From: Vreelandella songnenensis
GTDB lineage: Bacteria; Pseudomonadota; Gammaproteobacteria; Pseudomonadales; Halomonadaceae
Direction of reading: 5' to 3'
Assembly (NCBI RefSeq): GCF_003002925.1
Contig: NZ_PVTK01000006.1
Span: 1 to 64,000, forward strand
DNA: 64,000 nt
Within the stretch, counting starts at the first letter, position 1, and each line of letters begins with the position of its first letter. The translations under genes were made by a program, and so were the position numbers. The notes under the pieces were generated by a model that saw only the letters and a program-made list of their open reading frames with translations, was not told the origin of the DNA and made no database searches. Positions 44,893 through 52,128 of the stretch are shown here, one piece after another.

Positions 44893-45195
44893 ATGTATAT
44901 CGCCATGAACCGTTTCCGTATCGCCCCGGGCCGCGAAGAGGATTTTCTAGATGTGTGGCGCAACCGCGACTCGCACCTGAATGAAGTGCCGGGCTTCAAG
45001 CAGTTCCAGATGCTTCAGGGCGACAAGCAGGAGGATCACACCGTGTTCATCTCTCACAGCGTGTGGGAGTCGGAAGACGCCTTTCGCGCCTGGACCCAGT
45101 CGGAAGCGTTTCGCAAGGCGCATGCGGGGGCCAAGTCGCCGGAAGGTATTTACTTGGGCCCGCCGAAGTTCGAAGGGTTTGAAGTAGTGCTTTAA
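44893..45195 (+). CDS. ABM/IsdG-like monooxygenase-fold protein
   Basis: 100 residues from ATG 44893 with AAAGGAG upstream. Single ferredoxin-like ABM domain: opening beta strand YIAMNRFRIAPGREEDFLDVW, then PGFKQFQMLQGDKQEDHTVFISHSVWESEDAFRAWTQSEAFRKAHAG. The Asn near residue 5, Trp-Glu-Ser and His near residue 76 resemble the IsdG/MhuD type of haem-degrading monooxygenase (N, W, H triad). It could be a haem oxygenase or another ABM protein; no haem transport genes are adjacent. Confidence 0.75.
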   Translation: MYIAMNRFRIAPGREEDFLDVWRNRDSHLNEVPGFKQFQMLQGDKQEDHTVFISHSVWESEDAFRAWTQSEAFRKAHAGAKSPEGIYLGPPKFEGFEVVL

Positions 45196-45292
45196 AGCCC
45201 GGCTTTCCAGGAACCGGGTCTTCATCCTGCGCTGCGTATTTCTGTGATCCTGAAAGCAATCGTAACGGTTTAAGCGAGTGGGTAAGGTGGCA

Positions 45293-46150
45293 TTAGTCTT
45301 GTAGATAAATCTCACCCTTGCCCACCAGCACGGCATTGCCACCGACCTGAACCAGCCCGTTAGCCATGGCAGTTTCAATGACGCTCGGCCGGCCCATCTC
45401 CACTCCTTGATGAATGACCCAGCGCCGGGCATCTCCCGTAGTAGCCAGGTAACCGCTCAGCGCCGCCGCAGCGCTGCCGGTGGCCGGGTCTTCGCACAGA
45501 CCATGCTCTCTTGAGAACATACGGCTGCGAAGCACGGTTTCTGCACCGCCCGATGACTCGGCCACATACAGGTATACCTGCTCGGCACCGCTGGGCGTCA
45601 CCGTGTTGGCCCACTCGGTCCCGGATATGTGTATGTTTTGCAAGGCCGCGAGATCATCAAGTTCAATCAAGTGGAAAGCCAACCCACAGGAAGAAATGAC
45701 GGGCATGCCGACGACCTGATGGCGTTGCAGCCCAAGTAGTGTCGCAGCGCGGGATGTATCCAGCGTGCTTGGGCTGATACTCGCGGGCCGCGCGGTAGTG
45801 AAGGTGGCTTTGTTGCCCGCGAAGTTGATAGGCAGCTTGCCGACCGGCGGCTGGAGAATCAGCGTCTGCTCGCGGCTTGCCAGACCAAGCTCGGCCAGCA
45901 GCTGCGCGGTGCCTACGGTGGGGTGGCCGGCAAAGTCGAGCTCCTGTGTCGGCGTGAAGATGCGCATCGGGTAGTGATTGGCCGCCCTTGCCGCGCCGAG
46001 AAATACCGTTTCCGCCAGGTTGAGCTCACGGGCCACGGCCTGCATGGTGGCGGTTTCAAGGCCGTCGGCTTCCAGAAAGACCGCCAGTTGATTGCCGGCA
46101 AACGGCGTGTCGGTGAATACATCCAGCAGGTAGTACTCGGCGCGGTTCAT
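45293..46150 (-). CDS. PhzF family isomerase/epimerase
   Basis: 285 residues, two similar halves of the diaminopimelate-epimerase-like fold. Hallmarks: DVFTDTPFAGNQLAVF at residues 9-24, ELNLAETVFLG near 43-53 with the conserved Glu, FTPTQELDFAGHPTVGTAQLL near 66-86, and DPATGSAAAALSGYL near 215-229. Family members carry out proton shifts in many small-molecule pathways. The ATG overlaps the preceding DUF1127 gene stop by four bases, so the two are one transcription unit. The substrate is unknown. Confidence 0.88.
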   Translation of the reverse strand: MNRAEYYLLDVFTDTPFAGNQLAVFLEADGLETATMQAVARELNLAETVFLGAARAANHYPMRIFTPTQELDFAGHPTVGTAQLLAELGLASREQTLILQPPVGKLPINFAGNKATFTTARPASISPSTLDTSRAATLLGLQRHQVVGMPVISSCGLAFHLIELDDLAALQNIHISGTEWANTVTPSGAEQVYLYVAESSGGAETVLRSRMFSREHGLCEDPATGSAAAALSGYLATTGDARRWVIHQGVEMGRPSVIETAMANGLVQVGGNAVLVGKGEIYLQD

Positions 46151-46338
46151 GGCTGCTCCTTGTTGAACGTTGTGTGTTGCCAGAAGGTTTTTCGACTCTC
46201 CTGACGGGCCTGGGCGCGGCTGATACCGATATCCTTGAGCAGCCGGTCATCGAGTGTCAGTAACTGGCGGCGGCTACGGCGGCATTCGCGGTAGCAGCGC
46301 AGCCGATAGCGAAGCTGAGCAAGGCTGAAACGGGGCAT
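46147..46338 (-). CDS. DUF1127 small basic protein
   Basis: 63 residues from ATG 46338, chosen because GGAGAGAT lies just upstream; an in-frame ATG 17 codons earlier lacks this. It is Arg-rich and carries the DUF1127 pattern in its second half: RRQLLTLDDRLLKDIGISRAQARQES, with the L-D-D-R-L-L-K-D-I-G-I core. These small proteins influence phosphate, nitrogen or RNA metabolism in alphaproteobacteria, with roles in RNA turnover. It overlaps the phzF ATG (ATGA) and lies divergent from the second MocR regulator. Confidence 0.82.
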   Translation of the reverse strand: MPRFSLAQLRYRLRCYRECRRSRRQLLTLDDRLLKDIGISRAQARQESRKTFWQHTTFNKEQP

Positions 46339-46389
46339 GGTGATCTCTCCGGTGATGGGCCATTTCAGATTACTCAGTGCGCGATTCAT

Positions 46390-46428
46390 GATACAGATAT
46401 AGGATTGGCTATTTTAGAGATACAGATA
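46390..46428. promoter_or_regulatory. Direct repeat in the MocR/DUF1127-phzF divergent region
   Basis: GATACAGATA occurs at 46390-46399 and again at 46419-46428, starts 29 bases apart (close to three helical turns), in the space between a MocR regulator and the DUF1127-phzF unit. This is the layout expected of a MocR-type operator, such as paired direct sites for GabR or PdxR. Confidence 0.6.
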
Positions 46429-46494
46429 AGCCATGTTGCGCCGCTGTATGCTCATTTCAGCCATCAACTGTATGGCGCCACGGGAGGAAGCGCC

Positions 46495-47928
46495 ATGACG
46501 CGCTATGAAAAGGTCGCCGCTGTATTGCGCGAGCGTATCGAGCACGGTATCTACCGCCCGGGTGATCGTCTGCCTTCCATTCGCGCCGTCTGCCAGGAGA
46601 TGGAGGTCAGTATCTCGACCGCGCAGGAGGCGTATCGTCAGCTGATGGATGCCACACTGATCGAGTCGCGGCCCAAGTCGGGCTACTTCGTGCTGCCTGG
46701 CCGGGCGCCATCGGTGCTGCCCTCGATATCGCGCCCGGCCCAGCGGCCGCTGGACATTTCCCAGTGGGATCAGGTGCTGGAGCTTGTCGCCACCCAGCGC
46801 GACGACAACCGGCTTTTGCTGGGGCGCGGCGTGCCCAACCTCGAGTATGCGTCGCTCAAGCCGCTGTCGAAGATCCTTGGCGGGCTGCATCGAAGTGCCG
46901 ATCTGCACGGCTTCAATTACGACAAGCTGAGCGGCAGCCCCGAACTGCGCCAGCAGGTGGCCAAGCTTGCCGTGGCATCAGGCTGCCTGCTTCACCCGGA
47001 CGACATTCTGATCACCACGGGCTGCCAGGAGGCGCTCTCCATCGCGCTGCGCTTGTTGACTCAGCCCGGCGACGTGGTCGCGGTCGATTCACCCAGCTTC
47101 TACGGCACCATGCAGATATTGAAGGCCAGCGGCCTGAAGGCCCTGGAAATTCCCACCGACCCGCAAACCGGCATCAGCCTGGAAGCGCTCGAGCTTGCCC
47201 TGGAGCAGTGGCCGATCCGCGCCATTCAGGTAACGCCGACCTTCAACAATCCGCTGGGCTATACCATGCCACCCGCGCGCAAACGTGCCCTGGTGCAGCT
47301 CGCCCAGCGCTTTGACGTCGCGATTATCGAAGACGATATCTATGGCGACCTGTCGTTCACTCAGCCCCGGCCGCCCACCATTAAATCCTTCGATGACGAC
47401 GGGCGGGTACTGCTGTGCAGCGGTTTTTCCAAGACGCTGGGGCCGGGATTACGGGTCGGGTGGATGGCACCGGGGCGCTATCGGGATCAAGCGCTGCACA
47501 TGAAGTACGTCTCCACCGGCGCATCGGCCACGCTCCCGCAACGGGCGGTAGCCGAGTTCGTCGCCAAAGGGCACTACGAACGTCATCTGCGCGTGGCTAT
47601 TCGCCAGTATCAGCGCCAGCGCGATGTGATGATTGGCTGGGTGCAGCGCTACTTTCCCGAAGGCACAGGCATCAGCTACCCCCAAGGCAGCTTTCTGCTG
47701 TGGGTGGAGCTTCCTGCCGCGGTAGACTGCGTGCGCCTGAACGAGCGCCTGGCCCGGCATAACGTGCATGTCGCCCCCGGCTCGCTGTTTTCCGCCTCCG
47801 GCAAGTTTCGCCAGTGTTTACGGCTCAACTACGCGTTTACTCTGACGCCAGCAATCGAAACCGCGGTACGCACGGTGGGGGAGCTGGCTGGCGAGATGGT
47901 GGGGGAGTCGCGGGCATCGCTTGTGTGA
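46495..47928 (+). CDS. MocR-type regulator (GntR HTH fused to aminotransferase domain)
   Basis: 477 residues from ATG 46495 with GGGAGGAAG upstream; a longer in-frame start at 46405 would lie inside the operator region. GntR HTH at residues 5-75 (LRERIEHGIYRPGDRLPSIRAV, EVSISTAQEAYRQLMDATLI), then a fold-type I PLP aminotransferase domain with TTGCQEALSIALRLL near 175, VDSPSFYGTM near 198, IEDDIYGDLSF near 280, and the PLP Lys in SGFSKTLGPGLRVGWM near residue 312. It is divergent from DUF1127-phzF, which it probably controls. Distinct from the GabR-like protein at 37-39 kb. Confidence 0.87.
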   Translation: MTRYEKVAAVLRERIEHGIYRPGDRLPSIRAVCQEMEVSISTAQEAYRQLMDATLIESRPKSGYFVLPGRAPSVLPSISRPAQRPLDISQWDQVLELVATQRDDNRLLLGRGVPNLEYASLKPLSKILGGLHRSADLHGFNYDKLSGSPELRQQVAKLAVASGCLLHPDDILITTGCQEALSIALRLLTQPGDVVAVDSPSFYGTMQILKASGLKALEIPTDPQTGISLEALELALEQWPIRAIQVTPTFNNPLGYTMPPARKRALVQLAQRFDVAIIEDDIYGDLSFTQPRPPTIKSFDDDGRVLLCSGFSKTLGPGLRVGWMAPGRYRDQALHMKYVSTGASATLPQRAVAEFVAKGHYERHLRVAIRQYQRQRDVMIGWVQRYFPEGTGISYPQGSFLLWVELPAAVDCVRLNERLARHNVHVAPGSLFSASGKFRQCLRLNYAFTLTPAIETAVRTVGELAGEMVGESRASLV

Positions 47929-48095
47929 AAATGTCGGAATCAGCTAATAAGCACGCCTGACGAGCGTTCTGCACGAGTAACCCGCCGTTGGCGAATGCGC
48001 ATACCATAAGAGAAGCCTCTATTATGAAAACGATGCATACTCATACCTTCGAACGAGGCTTGGTGCAATTTTTACAGGTTTCTGCAACGTTTTGA

Positions 48096-48201
48096 TTTTT
48101 ATGTTCTTTAATAATATTGTACTGATCAAAAATTGACCTAAATCGCTGGTGGATTTTCTACTGCCTATTTTTATCTTGCAGAACAGTCATCTACAATTAG
48201 A
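48096..48201 (+). promoter_or_regulatory. Leader of CRISPR array 1
   Basis: An AT-rich 106-base segment ending directly at the first repeat. It shares long stretches with the leader of array 2: CTTTAATAATAT, the words AAATCGC and GGTGGATTTTC, and CTACAATTAGA just before the first repeat. It is expected to hold the array promoter and integration signals. Upstream 47929-48095 contains no gene. Confidence 0.88.
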
Positions 48202-50854
48202 CCGTTCCCCACAGGCGTGGGGATGAACCGTCGCTGGTACTCCGCCGGCGTCACCCCCAAACCCGTTCCCCACAGGCGTGGGGATGAACCGCTTCCGGAA
48301 GCGGCCCATGAATAGCCAGCCAGCCGTTCCCCACAGGCGTGGGGATGAACCGCGTCACGGTCGTTTTGGAACTAATCACGTATCCCGTTCCCCACAGGCG
48401 TGGGGATGAACCGATCATGAAACAATATCGGAAATTCGAACGCACCCGTTCCCCACAGGCGTGGGGATGAACCGTGATTTTGAGCGCCATGTTATGCCTC
48501 GGTTTGCCGTTCCCCACAGGCGTGGGGATGAACCGAGCGTTTTGCTCTGCGTTCTTGCTGAGCCTTGCCGTTCCCCACAGGCGTGGGGATGAACCGCATG
48601 AAACATAAAGACATGCCCTGGCCATTGCCCGTTCCCCACAGGCGTGGGGATGAACCAGATGCCTATAACTGGTCGGTGTCCCGCATCGCCCGTTCCCCAC
48701 AGGCGTGGGGATGAACCGCACGGATAGACGGCCATCCACCTCAACAACCACCGTTCCCCACAGGCGTGGGGATGAACCGACGGATAACGTTCACCAGCTG
48801 CCCCAGACGCCCCGTTCCCCACAGGCGTGGGGATGAACCGCACTCCATCTTGAAAAACGAATCCCACACATACCGTTCCCCACAGGCGTGGGGATGAACC
48901 GCGATCTTGGATGCGTTGGATGGCATGGATCTGCCGTTCCCCACAGGCGTGGGGATGAACCGCCATTAATGGCAGCCTGGTTATTGCCAAGATCCCGTTC
49001 CCCACAGGCGTGGGGATGAACCGTTTTTTCTTTGCATGAAACTCTCCTTAGATTACCGTTCCCCACAGGCGTGGGGATGAACCGCGCTGGAGTGAGTGCT
49101 CATGCTGCCCATACCCCCGTTCCCCACAGGCGTGGGGATGAACCGCACTCCATCACGTAGTATTCATCCCAAGCAAACCGTTCCCCACAGGCGTGGGGAT
49201 GAACCGTCAAGCTCGTCGTGAACAGTCAAGCGCGGCACCCGTTCCCCACAGGCGTGGGGATGAACCGCAGGGCAGCCACAACAAAATAGACGGGGCCGTC
49301 CGTTCCCCACAGGCGTGGGGATGAACCGTCGGCCATGGCGTCTTCGACGAACTCGGGAAGCCGTTCCCCACAGGCGTGGGGATGAACCGGCCGTAAGTAC
49401 GGCGTAGCTGTGTCAATCTTCCCGTTCCCCACAGGCGTGGGGATGAACCGGCTGTAGAAACCCAGCTAATAGCTATTGGAGTCCGTTCCCCACAGGCGTG
49501 GGGATGAACCGCCGGCAGCGACAGCGGTCTTTCCAACATGGGTCCGTTCCCCACAGGCGTGGGGATGAACCGTCGTCCGGGTCGGTGTTGTCGTTGGCGT
49601 GCGCCCGTTCCCCACAGGCGTGGGGATGAACCGTGCGTAAACGTCGCGATGCCCTAATGCTCCGACCGTTCCCCACAGGCGTGGGGATGAACCGCGCCCA
49701 TGGTCTTACGTTTTTCATCGCCAGTCCCGTTCCCCACAGGCGTGGGGATGAACCGCGCTGGAGTGAGTGCTCATGCTGCCCATACCCCCGTTCCCCACAG
49801 GCGTGGGGATGAACCGCAGCAGCACGAAGACGAGCTGGCGCGCATTGACCGTTCCCCACAGGCGTGGGGATGAACCGAATTCCTCGAGGTTTTGCGTCGT
49901 CAGCGGGACCCGTTCCCCACAGGCGTGGGGATGAACCAGTCGCTTGAGCGCCGAGGCTGGAAACGCCTAGCCGTTCCCCACAGGCGTGGGGATGAACCGA
50001 CTGAACAGGGTAGCCAGTACGTCATCAACGACCGTTCCCCACAGGCGTGGGGATGAACCGCCATCTATAAGCGCAAAGCGCAGGAAGCAGAACCGTTCCC
50101 CACAGGCGTGGGGATGAACCGACCCGGCCAGTCTGAATTTTTACAATCCTACGCCGTTCCCCACAGGCGTGGGGATGAACCGCAGAGCCAGCGCACGCTA
50201 TACCCCTAATCCAACCGTTCCCCACAGGCGTGGGGATGAACCGCGCTTGGCGTATCTTCGCCATTTCTTCCCGGTCCGTTCCCCACAGGCGTGGGGATGA
50301 ACCTTCACGGGAGGAGGTTAGCCTCATGACCACGACCCGTTCCCCACAGGCGTGGGGATGAACCGCTTGTCTAGCTCTTCATATACCGGATCGGTTTTCC
50401 GTTCCCCACAGGCGTGGGGATGAACCGCTGATTGAGGTGATCGTCAAGGATCAGCGCTGCCGTTCCCCACAGGCGTGGGGATGAACCGCGTGCGGTATCT
50501 GTGAGTCTTGCAATGCCGGGCCGTTCCCCACAGGCGTGGGGATGAACCGCGGGGGGCGCATGCCCTTGTACTCGATAACGTCCGTTCCCCACAGGCGTGG
50601 GGATGAACCGTACGTGGTTCACGGCAACGGCACGAAAACGCTCCGTTCCCCACAGGCGTGGGGATGAACCGCGCTCAGCGATCTGGCCGCGCAACTGAAG
50701 CGCCCGTTCCCCGCAGGCGCGGGGATGAACCGGTGCTGCGCGCCATCTCCGAAACCATCACCTTCCGTTCCCCACAGGCGTGGGGATGAACCGGCTTCGG
50801 GTTTTCAAAGGGCAGTGCAAAACTGCCGCTCCCCGCCGGCACGGGGATGAACCA
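48202..50854 (+). CRISPR. CRISPR array 1, type I-E: 44 repeats, 43 spacers
   Basis: 29-base repeats on a 61-base period (32-base spacers; the spacer after 50365 is 33). Repeat form: starts CCGTT, stem CCCCAC/GTGGGG with loop AGGC, then handle ATGAACCG. Same direction as the cas genes, leader at the left. Odd repeats: number 42 (50704) has the array 2 stem (CCCCGC/GCGGGG); number 44 (50826) is degenerate and marks the trailer; numbers 8 (48629), 29 (49910) and 35 (50276) end in A, A and T instead of G. One spacer occurs twice (49085 and 49756). Confidence 0.98.
49085..49116 (+). repeat. CRISPR spacer 15, identical to spacer 26
   Basis: The 32-base spacer starting CGCTGGAGTGAGTGC is repeated exactly at 49756-49787, eleven repeat units (671 bases) later. 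The neighbouring spacers are not duplicated. Confidence 0.95.
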
Positions 50855-50990
50855 ATTTCCCGGGAGCGTTTGCTGACTAATTAAGGCGGTGCACACCGCG
50901 GCTGGCGATCAAGCTGATACTCCGATGACCCTCGGCTGATACATCGACGGAATATCCTTTTTAAGACTGTTTTGGGATAAAAATATGCGC

Positions 50991-51032
50991 CTGGGGTTAT
51001 CAATATTTGAAAATTTATAACCCTGGAGTTAT
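50991..51032. promoter_or_regulatory. Direct repeat upstream of hicA, candidate HicB operator
   Basis: CTGGGGTTAT (50991-51000) and CTGGAGTTAT (51023-51032) are direct repeats 32 bases apart; the intervening ATAACCC also pairs with the first copy as an inverted repeat. They sit in the AT-rich promoter region of hicAB, where RHH-type HicB would autorepress. Confidence 0.5.
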
Positions 51033-51065
51033 ATTTTATTGATCATGTACGAACAAGGGAAAAGG

Positions 51066-51248
51066 GTGAAAAGCAAGGATGTAATCAAGGAGATGGAGGC
51101 CGATGGGTGGTATCTAGACCGTGTTAGCGGGAGCCACCACGTATTCAAGCACCCTACCAAACCCGGCAGCGTGCCCGTTCCTCATCCGAAAAAGGATTTG
51201 CCCAAGGGCACTATCCACAATATCAGGAAACTCGCGGGGCTCAGGTAG
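51066..51248 (+). CDS. hicA: HicA-type toxin (mRNA interferase)
   Basis: 60 residues from GTG 51066, selected because the next residues KSKDVIKEMEADGWYLDRV match the usual HicA start; ATG 51045 would add seven residues. The motif GSHHVFKHP contains the catalytic His of the dsRBD-like HicA fold, followed by VPVPHPKKDLPKGTIHNIRKLAGL, fully typical. HicA cleaves mRNA when not held by HicB. It sits between CRISPR array 1 and cas3, which is unusual, and is followed by hicB after 23 bases. Confidence 0.92.
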   Translation: MKSKDVIKEMEADGWYLDRVSGSHHVFKHPTKPGSVPVPHPKKDLPKGTIHNIRKLAGLR

Positions 51249-51271
51249 CCCGGGCGTTCAGGAGGTAGATC

Positions 51272-51676
51272 ATGCAATATCCGATTGCTATCGAATGGGG
51301 CGATGAGCGCACCGCCACCGGTATCGTCATTCCGGATATTCCCGGGGCTGTGACAGCAGGTGACACGACCGAACACGCCTATGAAATGGCGGTGGAAGTG
51401 GCCCATATCCAGCTGGAAGAATTAGCCAACGAAAATAAAGATATTCCTATGCCCCGCAGCATTGCGGAGCATCGTAAAAATCCGGAGTTCGAGGGGTACG
51501 GCTGGGGGATTATCGACATTGATATCACGCCCTACCTCGGCAAAACCGAAAAGGTGAATGTGACGTTGCCAGGCCACGTCATCCGCCAGATCGACAAGTA
51601 CGTTAGTACTCACGGTATCAAAAGCCGCTCTGCGTTCATTGCCTCGGCGGCGTTGGAAAAGCTGACCCACGCGTAA
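51272..51676 (+). CDS. hicB: HicB-type antitoxin
   Basis: 134 residues with a strong AGGAGG site before the ATG. The N-terminal HicB fold covers residues 1-70 (YPIAIEWGDERTATGIVIPDIPGAVTAGDT), the part that binds HicA, and the C-terminal half is a ribbon-helix-helix DNA-binding domain (VNVTLPGHVIRQIDKYVSTHG, SRSAFIASAALEKL). It neutralises HicA and autoregulates the pair. An excellent terminator follows at 51743, which isolates the module from cas3. Confidence 0.92.
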   Translation: MQYPIAIEWGDERTATGIVIPDIPGAVTAGDTTEHAYEMAVEVAHIQLEELANENKDIPMPRSIAEHRKNPEFEGYGWGIIDIDITPYLGKTEKVNVTLPGHVIRQIDKYVSTHGIKSRSAFIASAALEKLTHA

Positions 51677-51742
51677 CGAATAGCCTGGCTCAAAGAGGCA
51701 GGCGTATTGATGTGGCGACGCTGAAGCCGCAGGCCAAATGGA

Positions 51743-51773
51743 AAACCCGCTCTCGACCGAGAGCGGGTTTTTT
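51743..51773 (+). terminator. Rho-independent terminator after hicAB
   Basis: AAACCCGCTCTC-GACC-GAGAGCGGGTTT, a perfect 12 bp stem with a four-base loop, followed by a further TTT giving a run of six T residues. Located 67 bases after the hicB stop. Confidence 0.93.
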
Positions 51774-52128
51774 CATGATGACGCAACGCGTTCACCCAAC
51801 GGTCGTTTTGGACCTTCCCTTCAACTTGTAGACACGCTATCGTCGGTTTTGGTCAGTTCGCTAATTTTACTGAGCGAGCGTGGCTGTCATCCTGATCAAG
51901 GGAGAATGTTCTGGCCATGCCGACTCGATCTTCACGTTTGCCGGTCTATCACCGCTATGCCGGCAAGGCCCTGCCGGGGCAGGCGGGAGATGCTTGCCAT
52001 CTGCTGGCCTGCACGACCACGTCAAGCTCTCTCACGCCTTCCAGGAGGTGCTGAGTATATGGCCAAGTCGCAAGGCGAATCCTTTAGGCGCTACACAAGC
52101 CGACGCGCAGAAAGGGGGCGTGAAAATC
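51774..52128 (+). promoter_or_regulatory. Region upstream of cas3 with an in-frame extension and a short leader ORF
   Basis: About 355 bases between the hicAB terminator and the cas3 start. The cas3 frame stays open back to 51880, but that part does not resemble Cas3. A 27-codon ORF (52059-52142, MAKSQGESFRRYTS...) has a strong AGGAGG site ten bases before its ATG and overlaps the cas3 start by 14 bases, in a different frame, so it may act as a translationally coupled leader peptide. The cas3 promoter must lie in this stretch. Confidence 0.5.

Noticed and set aside
48096-48201. IHF-binding site in the leader, near GATCAAAAATTGA
   Set aside because: Only a partial match to the IHF consensus; the equivalent place in leader 2 differs.
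48251-50896. Open minus-strand frames across array 1 (repeating HPHACGER and SSPRLWGT words)
   Set aside because: They are translations of the CRISPR repeats, periodic at 61 bases; a known source of false proteins.
51799-51812. 14-base match (ACGGTCGTTTTGGA) between spacer 3 of array 1 and the region upstream of cas3, suggesting crRNA self-regulation
   Set aside because: The first spacer bases do not match, no suitable PAM is present, and one such match is expected by chance given 85 spacers and this window length.
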